Shown: one piece after another, positions 24,701 through 36,561 of the stretch
How the letters are laid out: every line of letters starts with the position of its first letter
Numbering within the stretch: position 1 is the first letter of the stretch
Assembly: GCA_903813345.2 (NCBI GenBank)
Contig: CAIIXF020000008.1
Location: 8,707,278 to 8,771,277, forward strand
DNA: 64,000 bases
Source of the DNA: Owenia fusiformis
Taxonomy: Eukaryota > Annelida > Polychaeta > Sabellida > Oweniidae
Direction of reading: 5' to 3'
Notes under the pieces: model-generated
Told to the model about the DNA's origin: nothing
Databases searched by the model: none
The model's input: the letters and a program-made list of their open reading frames with translations, nothing else
Program-made: the position numbers and the translations under genes

Positions 24701-25076
24701 GTATATAACGATGGCAGATTTGTCAGTACAATACTAGTCAACAAATAGGGAGTTTCTGCCAATATGGATAGACCTGCTGTATAGTACAGTTCACCAGTTA
24801 TAGTCAATAGTCATCACGTATAATTCATACATAGGTTTATAGATGTAACTCCAAAGTCTGCTTAAAAGGATCTCTTGGAATCCTGGAAAGTGAAAAGTAG
24901 AAATTATTATTAAATTCAAATTTATCAATTTATTAGATCTGCTGGAGGATTTATTATCTGTATTTTCTAAATTCTTTGATTGAACATGGAAGCTTTACAT
25001 GAATAATATGCACATTGTTATGGTTTAAAAATCGATGTTTTCAATGTTTTCACAAAAAAATCTGGCATTTTATGTA

Positions 25077-26141
25077 CGAGGGTTGTCCCAGAAGTAATGC
25101 ACTACATGCTCTAACTTTCTTTAATATTCTTCAATTCAGCTGAAATTTTGTGTGTATAACAATTGAAGTTTTATCTATTATATCCTGAAGTTTCAGCATC
25201 AAACATTAATATTAAGTCTTAATATGGTTGCTATAATAACATGGGGGTAGGGGTGGGCGGGGCAGGTACCAAATTTTCTAATTATGAAAAGATTTAAAGT
25301 GTTATTTTATTAATATTTCTTTCCTTTAAATGATCAAAATAATTGGGAAATTGTTAAATTTATTCAGCATGATGTTAACCAAGTACAAATAATGACATTT
25401 AGCACTGTGATATCATAATACCACATTTCAATAGTCAAGAATTCAAATACAGTCACAGTCAAGAAATTGTAAAAATAGCTGCAATTCACACCTGATACCA
25501 GAAGGCCTTGTGTTTGGTGGCCTAATTCCATACCTCACTTGGATTCACAGCCACGCAAAACAATGCTATCATGAAGAAAGTACGTAAGGAGTATATACCA
25601 GATAGAACTACAAATATGGGGTGGCAGAAGAGATTTAAAAGAGACGATTTGACCCTGGATGACAACTCCAAACATGGGAGGCAAAATCTCCACAAGTAAC
25701 GGTGGAAGAAATTGCCAAGAGTGTTTGACCTGACAGGCATCAAAAGTACATAACATGCAAAGGGCAATATTTTGAGAAAATGTGAAATGGGACACTGTGT
25801 AATATACATCCATTGAATCTTGGATGTGCTCATGGTAATTTAGTATCTTAAAATGTATTTCTGAGCATACTTCTTATAGCTACACAAAATGGTATTTGTT
25901 GATTAATATTTCATATTTTAAATTTTTTATTCCTTTTGGCGTGACTGTATAACCTGCCCCGCCCTACCCAAACTCACCAACTTGATTTTATTATAACATC
26001 AATATAGTTTTATCAGTCAACATGAAATTTCCTAGAATAATCAAAATGTCTCTAAGGAACATTTACTGAAAATTTCATGGAAAAATATCAATTATTGATA
26101 AAGTTAAAGAATATAGTGCATTACTTCTGGGACAACCCTCG
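25077..26141 (+). mobile_element. Tc1/mariner-like element, decayed
   Basis: Inverted ends CGAGGGTTGTCCCAGAAGTA, extending through ATGCACTA, are flanked by TA on both sides, the mariner target duplication. Around 25540-25700 the + strand retains fragments resembling a mariner helix-turn-helix region (a WQKRFKRDD-like stretch followed by DDNSKHGRQ), broken by stops and frameshifts. At 1065 bp it is near full mariner length, but no intact transposase remains. Confidence 0.8.
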
Positions 26142-29024
26142 TATTAGAGCTTTCCAATTATACTTAAATGTGATTTTGATGAGAAATTCTTCATTTGAAT
26201 CTCATTTTCTTACTTATTTCTAACTTCCAGGGTTGGTCTTTAAACTTTATGTATGATGTTTATAGAACTTAATTATGATACAATATTTGATATTATTGCT
26301 GTTACTGATCCAATTACTAAATTCAATTTCATGAGCCTTATTGTTACATTTCACAAATACTATGTACTATTTTATAATGTACAATTTGAGTTATATAAGT
26401 CTTTTGTAAAATTGTGAACTTTAAGTATGCTATTATACGAGTACATAGCTTCTGCTTAGCTGCCTGTAAATAGGGTTGACACTGTGCAATGAGAAGTTAT
26501 AAGCTACCTTGATACCGTAATACCATTTGTTACATATAGTACTATATGTACTACATGTAGCTAGGTATGTATAATTAATACCTTCAGCTTTTTGTGACTT
26601 TACACTCGATATATCATGTACAAAAGTGTCATCAAATTGAGCCATTCAGTTTAATAATTATTTGTTACCAATCAATGTTTTGTATATTTTTTCATTTTTA
26701 CATGCAAGTATGAAATGTACATGTTGCCATGTCAACCATTGCCATGTTGCCTATACACTAGTTGTTTATAAAGTACTGTATATCAGTATATGCAAACAAG
26801 AAATGAGCTTTAATTAAACTAAAAACTATAAGATCAGTGTACTATGTACATGGACAATCATATTTTCTCAAATCATTTCATGAATAAGATCCTATCTCCT
26901 TCAGTTATTTTTTCATGAAATGTTATGATATCGTGAATTAAATGTAGTTTGAAATATTAGTTTTTAATATATTTTATCTGATAGTTACGATATGTTATAT
27001 AGCGAGGGTACTGCTATATATATCATTAAATTAAAGTTAGATTTTTGTTGCATGAATATACAGCAAACATGTTATATGATATGTGAATATCTTACAGGTT
27101 ATGATGTACTCTGATAATTGACTCATATGTAGAATATTTCAAATAAGGATGAATTTTATATTAATAGCCATAGATGTTTTAACCTATTATGTATAAATTA
27201 AATCATTTCAAGTTTCTTGCATGAGTTTGGTTGTCTCTTACTTGCCAAAATAAATCAGGTGAATTAAAATCAGCATTTTTATTTAGCATTTATATTTGAG
27301 TTATAAGTGTATAATATAATTGAATTAGCTATGAATTATTCAATGTGAAATCTTTGTAAATCTTTTTACACATGTAATTCTGTTAAGAATTAGGAATAAA
27401 ATGTAAGTAGACATCATTATACCATTGAGATATGATTTCTGTTGTCTGCTTTCCTGGACAGAGTTCCATTAGACCTTTTTACTCTATTACTACTCACACA
27501 TATTAAGACATCTTTACCATGTTTACCCCAGGCTATCTTCTACCTCATTGGTATTTTACTAAATTCTTTCTCAAAGTAAAACCATGTCTCATTCAAGTCC
27601 TAAAATATCTTTAATAGCAGCTCTTGGAGAAGAGTCCTTATTACAAGACCAATCTTAAAATCTAGATATAGTACACAGATATCAAAATGAAAGTCAAAAC
27701 AACCTATAACAGGCACATCATATCAAAAGACTGTAAAAAACCTTATCCGTAAATATTTCAATTGTGAAATACATTGAAGAGTATGTGAATATATTAGTTG
27801 AAAATTGGGCATTTGTGCCACTTACTGAGCCAGTTTTTCAAAGTATGAGATATCAGACAAGAAGGTTTGTATGTTGCAATTGGCAGACTTTGTTTGATTT
27901 TGGTGTACTTAGCAGTCACAGGTGACTTTCAGAGTTCAGTGTTGAAACAAGAAAACATGTGTCAATGTCATTTTTATTATAATATGAGTAAAATGTTGAG
28001 AATTGGAAAGGTTGTCATTTAGCCCAAAAATATGTTGTCTGTATTAGGCTTAACTGTGAATTGAGTAAGTTCAATGGGACAACATACATTCGAGTTGACA
28101 ACGCACACTTATGATTTTTTAAATTATAGCCAAAATGTTAATACTTTTTAAATCTTTGTGCTATTTAAAGAAACATATTCTCATAAAAATCTTTGACACT
28201 CTTAGATGACAGGGGTGGAAATGATCAAAGGAAATGTGTAAAAACACAACATTTTCCAACCGACCAATTATATGGGTAGATTGACTACGAAAAAAACTGA
28301 GCACTGTTCGAAAATCTTTTAACGTTATTAGAAAGTTAAATGTCTTCCTAAACAAATACACAAAAAATCAAACATAAAATCCTTAATGCATTCCTCAGAT
28401 TATTTTTTTGAAACCTACATCAAACTTACATCATTGTCTTTGCTTCAAATCAGTTGAATAGTGATATCATACATCTAAAGTGTACAACGGTATATTTTGT
28501 CACTGTACCTTGTCGATGGTTAGGCGTGCAATTGTTGAAGTCACATTTAAAAGGATAATAAAAAAATATTAACTCTGTATTTTTGGTTCATTATTTATGT
28601 AAGATAAAAAAAATGATTAGAGTATGGGTTTTAATCAGATCCCATGATACGGTGAAGCTGCTCAGCAATATCTTCAGGGTACTGCATTAGAAAGCGTGCA
28701 TGGCGGTATGTTCAGCCCTAATGTGAATCATCAAATGCTCACATTTTGTTGAGGTCTGGTAAGCACCCATGTAGAAGTAACCTCGGAAGTTTTGCACTAA
28801 ATTTCATGAATTTTACATGTACTTAAATTAAAACTATTTTACTCTGCCAGTCCGTATTTATGAAAAGGATCAATAAACGGGAAGTTAAAACAGGGAGAAA
28901 AGGTTCACGTTTACAACCTGATCATTTTGATTTAACCGCATTAGTTATTTAGGTTGCAGATCATTGATTTTACATACAGTGTACATACTCGAAATACAGA
29001 AGAATGTATTATGAAGCATTTATC

Positions 29025-29030
29025 TTTATT
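29025..29030 (-). terminator. Candidate polyadenylation signal for the zinc-finger gene
   Basis: AATAAA on the - strand, about 250 bases beyond the stop codon of the zinc-finger frame. Confidence 0.4.
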
Positions 29031-29280
29031 AAGTTGCACAACAGTCAACATAATCATATACATAATACATGTACTTTAACAGGTTAATATCAACAATATT
29101 ATTCATTTCAGACAAAAAGACAAAAATCAATATAATCATGCAAGTAATTACTTATTTCTGGATAAATACAAATTAGCGATATCATTCATTTTTGCTAAAC
29201 TTCATCAACCATTAAAAATATATTGGAGGTAATCTGTTGATAATTCATTAATAAATCATCAAAAAATTGGCTTACTTCAT

Positions 29281-32200
29281 CTACTCTGAGATGTTGTTTC
29301 CGCCATCTTGTAATTGATCATTGCTACTCTTCAATGGACTGAACTGTGCTATTTGAATGCCTTCAAGGGATTTTAATTGGGCATTACGAGCAGCATGTGC
29401 ATGAGTGCGTTCATGGGTTTTTAAATTGGTTGATTGCGCAAAAGATTTGTCACATATCAAACAGGTATATGGCTTTTCTCCCGTATGCTTTCGTTCATGT
29501 TTTCTGACATCATTCGATCTTATGAATGGTTTATCACAATATTGGCACTTGAATTTTTTCTCGCCAGTGTGAATCATTACATGTTCTCTGGCAGAACTCT
29601 GAGAGCCAAACGTTTTTGCACAATACTGACATTTAAATGGTCTCTCCCCAGTATGCTTTCTCTCATGTTCTCTTAAGTTACCCCTCTGTGAAAAACGTCT
29701 CTCACAATATTGGCATTTAAAGGGTGTTTCTCCAGTATGCGTTCGTTCATGAATTTTGACCCCAGCACGATTGATAAATGTTTTTTCACAGTATTGGCAT
29801 TTGAAAGGTTTTATTTTACTATGTGTTCTCTCATGATTTCGCAACCCTGTTCTACAAGAAAAACATTTTTCGCAGAATTGACATTTGAATGGCTTCTCAC
29901 CAGTATGAACTCTCTCATGTGTCTTTAAATGACACATCCACAAAAATGTTTTCTCACAGAAAGAACATTTCAGTTCAGGTTCACCTGTATGCTGCATTTC
30001 ATGAGCTTTCAAAGTTTGTTTAGAATTAAAGGCATCATTGCAGTATCTGCATTTAAAATGTCTTAAATCTGTGTGCATTTTTTCATGATCTTTTGCACTA
30101 GCTTTGTTAGTAAAATATCTTTCACATAAACTACACTTAAAGGGTTTTTCCCCAGTGTGAATTCTCTCATGAAGTCTACAGTTTCCAGCTTGGGTGAAAC
30201 CCTTTCCGCAAAAGTTACATTTAAATGGCGCTTCCCCAGTATGAATCCTTTCATGAAGTTTCAAAATACTTGCCTGTCTAAAACTTTTATCACAATATTG
30301 ACAAGGAAATGGATTCTTACCAGTGTGCTGGATTTCATGATCTCTAAAGCCACTTTTTGATGCAAAACATTTATCGCAATATTGACATCTGTAAGGTTTC
30401 AACCCAGTGTGTTTCCTCATGTGAACCCTCCAATGACAGGCCCATATAAAACTCTTGTCACAAAATCTACATTTAAATTGCTTGTTATCTTTATGCCGTC
30501 GTTCATGAAGTGATAAATAAAAGGACATTGTGAAAGTCTTACTGCAGTACTTACATTTAAATGGCTTCTCACCAGTATGCAACCGTTCATGACCAATGAG
30601 CCTTTTTCTTGTTGTAAAACTTCTAATGCAATATTTACAACTGAATGGTTTTAATCCAGTATGCACCATTTCATGTTCCTTTAAGTTACCTTTTTGTCTG
30701 AACTCTTTCTCACAATACTGACACTTAAATGGCATTACTCCTGTATGGATCCTAGAATGAATCTTTAAATTTGACGCTTGCGTAAAAGACTTATTGCACA
30801 CATCACATTTAAAAGGTTTCTGTCCACTATGAATCTTCTCGTGTTTCCTAAGATAGTTAGCTTGAATAAAACTGCGATCACATATTTTACACTTATATGA
30901 TTTTTCAGCTGTGTGGATTTTCTGATGGGCTTTACAATTGCTCGCTGATGTGAAGCGTTTCTGGCAGTAAGGGCATCTATACGGTTTATCCTCAGTTATA
31001 TGTGTAGCTTCATGTTCCTTTAACGCATTAGCATCTGTGAAATATATAGAACAGAATTTACACTTCAATATATTATTGGTGGCTTGACTAAAAATCCCAG
31101 GGGTAATCGGGATGTTAAAGTTATCTGACTGAGTTTTGTTCTCAACATGTTCCATATTCTCAATTTGTTCATTAAAGACAAACTTTTGGGTTACATTTTC
31201 ATTTTGTGGTATTGTGTCAATGTCTTGCTCTGGAGTACTTATGTGGTTTTTCTCATGTTTTGTCAGAGCCAGCTCAGATATGCAAGATTTGCCACATGTC
31301 TTACACTGGAAGTTCATCCCAGTGTGGACAAATTCATGTAGTTTACGAGTAGTAGATGATATAAATGTTTCATCACAATGTCGGCATTTAAAGGGCCTAA
31401 CACCTGTATGTACCCGCTCATGTTCAGTACGCTTATTCCTGCTCATGAACAATTCCTCGCAATATCTACATTTAAAAGCAAGTTCACTTGTGTGTGTTGT
31501 TGTATGCTCATTAAGCTTATGCTTTGTACTGAATGTCTTATCACAATACGTACACTGAAATGGTTTCTTACCAGTATGTCTCAATTCGTGTTCTTTGAGA
31601 ACATTGGCATATGTAAAACTTAAACCACAAATATCACAAATAAATGGCTTCTCCTTAGTATGTAATCGTTCATGCTCTAAAAGTTTACTTCTACTGGTAG
31701 CTGTTTTGTCACAAAATTGACATTTTAGCACATTTTCTCCAGTGTGCATCTTTTCATGTGCATTTAAACTACTTTTTGTGCCCATATTTCTACCACAGTA
31801 TTTACATTTATATGGCTTCTCTCCAGTATGTATTCTTTCATGTTGTATTAATTTACTCTCACTAGTTAGACATCTCTCACAATATGAACACTTGAACAAA
31901 TTTTCACCAGTATGAAGCCTCACATGGGCCTTAAGGGAGCCTTTAGTACTAAGATATTTATCACAAAAATTACATTTAAAGGGTTTCTCCCCAGTATGTT
32001 TTCGTTCATGTTCCTGAAGTTTGCCTTCAGTTGGAAAATATTTACAGCAATAAGAACACTGATGTGTCAGCTTCCTCCCTCTGTAGTGAGTATGTAGAAG
32101 CTCATGTTCATTTGAATCTTGACTAGTGTGAAAACTCGCTTGACAATACTGACAACCGAATAAACCTTGTATTCTGTCAAGCTCCTCACTTGAACCGGGT

Positions 32201-33159
32201 TCCTGTTTAATGTCAATGTTAATCTCTAAATTATTCAACTCTTCTTCTCTCTTAGGTGCATAAGGATCTCTCATCTCAAAAGCCTCACTTGTTACATTGG
32301 AATAACCTGTCTCATGCTTGAAATTGTCTTCCGTTATGGTTTTAATAGGGATAGCAGCATAAATGTTTTTATAATCAAGTCCTCGATCATATTCTTGTCC
32401 TTCATTTTTGAGATAATTTAAGTTGTTGAGCTCTTCAGTGTAATCAGTGACATTAGAGTACAAAGGTTCTGTTGCGTTACTATCACAAATAGTATCATCA
32501 TATTCTGTGTAATCATTAGGTTCTTGCTTTATATCAAATGTATCATATTCCTGCTTTATATCAAATGTATCAGGTTTCTGCCTTATATGAAAAGCACTAT
32601 CATCATTACCATAACTTACACAATCTTCACCCCTTTCAACATATTCATCCATTTCAGATGGTTGGATGGGTGGATCATTTTCATAATTTACACTATCTTC
32701 ACCTGGTTCATTATATTCATCAATTTCAGATGGTTGGATGGATGGATCATTTTCATAATTTAAATTATCTTCACCCCTTTCAACATATTCATCAATTTCA
32801 GATGGTTGGATGGGTGGATCATTTTCATAATTTACACTATCTTCACCTGGTTCATTATATTCATCAATTTCAGATGGTTGGATGGATGGATCATTTTCAT
32901 AATTTAAATTATCTTCAGCTGTTTCAACATATTCATCCATTTCAGATGATTGGATGGATGGATCATTGTCATAATTCATGCTGTTCTCACCAGGTTCTCC
33001 ATAGTCATCCCCTTCAGGTGGTTCCTGTTTTATATCTAATATTGGATCATAAGCTTCAACATATTCTTCGCTGTCTAAATTGTTTTGGTCATCTATGATA
33101 GTGGAATTGCTTCCAGAATGTTCTCCTCGACTCTGCTTCTCATAGTTCATTTCCATCAT
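29281..33159 (-). CDS. Poly-C2H2 zinc-finger protein, 31 fingers, intronless coding region
   Basis: Uninterrupted 1292-codon frame, predicted nuclear DNA-binding factor. Residues 1 to about 330 are acidic with no finger. They carry tandem 24-residue repeats (NYENDPSIQPSEIDEYNEPG type, about residues 50-170) and several IKQE motifs that fit the SUMO consensus. Eleven C2H2 fingers follow (about 335-640), then a roughly 55-residue gap, then twenty more (about 695-1250) joined mostly by HTGEKP-like linkers, and a short tail ending GGNNISE. No KRAB, SCAN, BTB or ZAD domain was recognised. The ATG at 33159 is followed by a second ATG. No orthologue can be named, since such poly-finger genes expand in each lineage. 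The coding region has no intron; a 5' UTR intron is not excluded. Confidence 0.93.
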   Translation of the reverse strand: MMEMNYEKQSRGEHSGSNSTIIDDQNNLDSEEYVEAYDPILDIKQEPPEGDDYGEPGENSMNYDNDPSIQSSEMDEYVETAEDNLNYENDPSIQPSEIDEYNEPGEDSVNYENDPPIQPSEIDEYVERGEDNLNYENDPSIQPSEIDEYNEPGEDSVNYENDPPIQPSEMDEYVERGEDCVSYGNDDSAFHIRQKPDTFDIKQEYDTFDIKQEPNDYTEYDDTICDSNATEPLYSNVTDYTEELNNLNYLKNEGQEYDRGLDYKNIYAAIPIKTITEDNFKHETGYSNVTSEAFEMRDPYAPKREEELNNLEINIDIKQEPGSSEELDRIQGLFGCQYCQASFHTSQDSNEHELLHTHYRGRKLTHQCSYCCKYFPTEGKLQEHERKHTGEKPFKCNFCDKYLSTKGSLKAHVRLHTGENLFKCSYCERCLTSESKLIQHERIHTGEKPYKCKYCGRNMGTKSSLNAHEKMHTGENVLKCQFCDKTATSRSKLLEHERLHTKEKPFICDICGLSFTYANVLKEHELRHTGKKPFQCTYCDKTFSTKHKLNEHTTTHTSELAFKCRYCEELFMSRNKRTEHERVHTGVRPFKCRHCDETFISSTTRKLHEFVHTGMNFQCKTCGKSCISELALTKHEKNHISTPEQDIDTIPQNENVTQKFVFNEQIENMEHVENKTQSDNFNIPITPGIFSQATNNILKCKFCSIYFTDANALKEHEATHITEDKPYRCPYCQKRFTSASNCKAHQKIHTAEKSYKCKICDRSFIQANYLRKHEKIHSGQKPFKCDVCNKSFTQASNLKIHSRIHTGVMPFKCQYCEKEFRQKGNLKEHEMVHTGLKPFSCKYCIRSFTTRKRLIGHERLHTGEKPFKCKYCSKTFTMSFYLSLHERRHKDNKQFKCRFCDKSFIWACHWRVHMRKHTGLKPYRCQYCDKCFASKSGFRDHEIQHTGKNPFPCQYCDKSFRQASILKLHERIHTGEAPFKCNFCGKGFTQAGNCRLHERIHTGEKPFKCSLCERYFTNKASAKDHEKMHTDLRHFKCRYCNDAFNSKQTLKAHEMQHTGEPELKCSFCEKTFLWMCHLKTHERVHTGEKPFKCQFCEKCFSCRTGLRNHERTHSKIKPFKCQYCEKTFINRAGVKIHERTHTGETPFKCQYCERRFSQRGNLREHERKHTGERPFKCQYCAKTFGSQSSAREHVMIHTGEKKFKCQYCDKPFIRSNDVRKHERKHTGEKPYTCLICDKSFAQSTNLKTHERTHAHAARNAQLKSLEGIQIAQFSPLKSSNDQLQDGGNNISE
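32630..33000 (-). repeat. 72-bp tandem repeat coding for acidic 24-residue units
   Basis: Within the zinc-finger gene, alternating units NYENDPSIQPSEIDEY-NEPGEDSV and NYENDPPIQPSEIDEY-VERGEDNL repeat about five times. At the DNA level the pair of units repeats about every 144 bp nearly unchanged, suggesting recent expansion or gene conversion. Confidence 0.85.
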
Positions 33160-34282
33160 GTTTTAGTGCTTTGAATAACATTCAGCTTCAATCAGTCTGG
33201 TTTCCATCAGATCATGTTGCACTCTAATCAGATCTCATAACACATCAGTCAGTTCTCATTGCCTCAGTTTTCAGTGCATTTTAATTAAATCTCTTAGCAT
33301 TTCAATGAGTTCTCACCGCATTCCATTCAGCTCTCATTACAAATCAGTTCTTACTGCAAATTTGCTTTGTTTCTCCAGGTGGCCTCCTGAGTGATGAGTT
33401 GTAGATTCATGACTTGATTGTTTGATGTTGTTTAGCCAATTCATAGAGGTCTATATATCATGGATGAATCTGAAAACAATAATGTATGACTTAATCTCCT
33501 ATGACTGAATTTTCTCATATGACTAGCCAAGATACAGCCATCTTTACCCCATGTAAGATATAGAGGTTCTTATATGAGTACCTGTGCAAGATCGTCCATT
33601 CTTGATGAGCTTTGATAATTCTTCTTTATCGAGTCAAAGACGAGATAAAGAAACATTATCAAAGCGAGTCAAGAATGGACGATATTGCACAGGTACGAGT
33701 ACAAGAAAGTTTTTCTCATATGACTCTGTATTATGCCATATTTTCACCATTTTATCATAAAACTGAGTAAAAATTGCTTCAAATTAATTGAACTTCATCT
33801 TTCAATTGTTATGACGTCATAACAATATTGAAGAAAATACATAGATACATGTGTCAACAAAGCTCCATTGTTATGACGTCACAACTTAGTTTTGTAGAAT
33901 TAGCATGGATACGCATAACAACGCTGTACCCGTTGCCATGTTGTTGATGTTTATAGACCGGTGATGTCACAAGTAAATCTCATCTTGCACGTGTGACTTT
34001 TTAGGATGAAAGATGGCAATATCTTGCATGGGGTAAAGATGGCTGTATCTTTGTTGGTCATATGAGAAATTGCAATCTTTCATCCTAAAAAGTCACACGT
34101 CTAAGATGAGATTTACTTGTGACATCACTGGTCTATAAACATCAACAACATAGCAACAAATACACCATTGGTAAGAGTATCCATGCTCATTCTACAAAAC
34201 TAGGCTGTGACGTCATAACAATGGAGCTTTGTTACCATGCGTATCTATGTATTTTTTACAATATTGTTATGACGAAAGATAT

Positions 34283-36527
34283 TGTGGGAATTTTTAATTC
34301 CCCCTGAGTAGTACTAGGGCCTGTGAAACGTTTATTTTACAGGATTTTATGTTATTTCATGTTTATTTAATGTTCCGTCCCTGTAATTTGGATGTTTACT
34401 TGATCAGCAAGCTGGGTTGGAATAAATTTGCATAATTAGGCACCCAGCAACAGAGCTCAACCAATCAGATGGCTTCATTTGAATTTACCGCCAACTTAAA
34501 TTGTATTTTCCCATGATGCAACCTGAGATGTCTGGACTTTAGCGTGAGATCGTGACCTGTAAATCAGAGTAAACCAAGACTTTGCAGAGGAAGGACCTCG
34601 TTAATTTGTATCGTTTATGTGGGAGCGTGATCGATTTGAATTGAGAACTATATTAGACAATCTACAGGTTATTTGGATTATTTGCTGTCATTATTTGCTG
34701 CAGTTTTGCATTCGTCTGTGACTGTGCGAGATACAAGAAGATAACAGCCAGTTTTGGGTGAGTTGGCAATTTGATTATTGAGTTTGACGCCATATTGCTG
34801 TCCGCCATTTTGATTTCTTCTTCCCAGAATTCCTAGTGGTCGGCCATCTTTATTTTTACGGAAGTGACGTCATTTTAAGAAGTAATTCCTCCTCCGAGTA
34901 ATTAAGGCTCTTGTCTAATCTCAGTTTGATTGATATTCGAGAGTCGTATCTGCTTTGAGGACTCACTGCTCCGAGTGATTACTCCTCCAATTATTTAAGT
35001 GTTATATCTCCTCCGAGTTATATTTGGTCCGAGTAGTCACAGCTCTGTCTAATCTCAGTTGTGATTGATATTCGAGAGTTGTATCTGCTCCGAGGATTGC
35101 CAACTCCGAGTGATTACTCCTCCATCTAGTTGAGAGCCATACCTACTCCGAGGACTCACTGCTCCGAGTGCTTACTCCTCCATCTATTCTAGAGTGGAAT
35201 CTGCTCCGAGGGTTCAGGATACAACTCAGTCTAATCTCAGTTTAATGATCGATATTCGTGAGTTGCTCCTTCTCCTCCTCCGAGTTATTGATGATCCGAA
35301 ATTGATACAAGTTGCTGAACTTGACGTACCCTCCGAGGTGATTTGACTCCTCCAGAAGTTAGATACTGTGGTTACACTACCGGAACCAAAGTATTTCTGT
35401 GTTGCAAGGTTTACTCTCATTGGAGCCAAGGTTACACTCCCGGAACTGAGGTACTCCACGATCGAGAAGTGGCAGCTCTGGTCTAATCTCACCACTTGAT
35501 TGACATTCCAGAGTTGTTATTTCTCTGTAGAAGTTGTAGTGGTCTCTCCTGTGAAGTGGCGACTCCCCGAGCAGAAGACACTCCCGGAGCCTGGACCCCT
35601 TCCACGAGACAGTTTTATAGAGACGAGAAGACTCCTGGAGTGGAAGGTACTCCAATAGCTAGGGTCTTGTACAAAAGAAGAGGTTTCTCCTGTGAAGTGG
35701 CGACTCCCCGAGCAGAAGATACTCCCGGAGCCTGGACCCCTTCCACGAGACAGTTTTATAGAGACGAGAAGACTCCTGGAGTGGAAGGTACTCCAATAGC
35801 TAGGGTCTTGTACAAGAGAAGAGGTTTCTCCTGTGAAGTGGCGACTCCCCGAGCAGAAGATACTCCAGGAGCCTGGACCCCTTCCACGAGACAGTTTTAT
35901 AGAGACAAAATAACTCCTTGAGCCGAGGTTACACTTCCAGAACCAAAACTCCTGGAGCCCTGATTCCTCCGAGGTGAGACGACTCTGAGGGACAGCGCAG
36001 TGAAGATTATTTGGAGCATTTATAACTTGGGTCTAATCTCAGTTTTGATTGACATTCCTGAGTTATTCCTCCTCCATAGATATCACATTGAAGCCGTGAT
36101 ATAGACGAGACGATACCTAGAGCAGAAGAAACTCCCCCGAGGTTAAATTCCAGTTTAGAGGTGAAGAAAGCTGCAGAGGAGCAGATCCTCCTCAGGCCAA
36201 TTTACCAGTTGGAGCAGAAGGACCTCCTAGAGGGTGAAGATCATAGGAGCAGATCCTCCTCCTCTTACAATTATTCAAGAAGGAACAATTACAAAGACAT
36301 TCAAGCTCTATATAGACATTTTGAATTTATTTGTATTATAATTTTACATTGGAATAGATTATAAAATCCCTGTATACCATTGTTATATTGCCATCTTTGA
36401 AAGGTAACTGCCGTACCACCAAACCAGGTCGGCACCCGTGTATAACACCTCCAAGATCCCTTATATCGTCCCTGGCCTTTCCTGAGTTTGCATACAGGGT
36501 ACTCCTGGGAATCGGCCCGGCGCGACA
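34283..36527 (+). repeat. 5' LTR
   Basis: 2245 bp, starts TGTGGGAATTTTTAATTCCC and ends GGCGCGACA. The first bases form the palindrome GGGAATTTTTAATTCCC. The middle is dense in CTCCGAG words. At about 35543-35910 a 141-bp unit is repeated nearly three times; because 141 is divisible by three, one frame stays open for 141 codons, but it has no ATG. Confidence 0.92.
35543..35910 (+). repeat. 141-bp tandem repeat in the 5' LTR
   Basis: Units begin near TCTCCTGTGAAGTGGCGACT at about 35549, 35690 and 35831. Each could be read as CEVATPRAEDTPGAWTPSTR followed by QFYRDEKTPGVEGTP. The same array is at about 40908-41275 in the 3' LTR. No ATG opens the frame, so translation is doubtful; a structural or regulatory RNA role is equally possible. 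Confidence 0.8.
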
Positions 36528-36528
36528 T

Positions 36529-36546
36529 TGGTGGCAGCGGTGGGAT
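36529..36546 (+). other. Primer-binding site, matches tRNA-Leu 3' end
   Basis: TGGTGGCAGCGGTGGGAT begins one base after the 5' LTR. It is complementary to a tRNA ending ATCCCACCGCTGCCACCA, as in animal tRNA-Leu (AAG type). The tRNA match is from memory. Confidence 0.7.
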
Positions 36547-36561
36547 CTGTTGCTTTAGAAG

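Larger units (their letters stand above)
24554..29280. other. Calpain 3' UTR and intergenic region
   Basis: AT-rich DNA with no convincing coding exon on either strand. It contains a mariner-like remnant (25077-26141). The rest has no recognisable gene. Confidence 0.6.

Noticed and set aside
32538-33098. 186-codon + strand frame opposite the zinc-finger gene
   Set aside because: It mirrors the tandem acidic repeat of the - strand gene and has no independent support.
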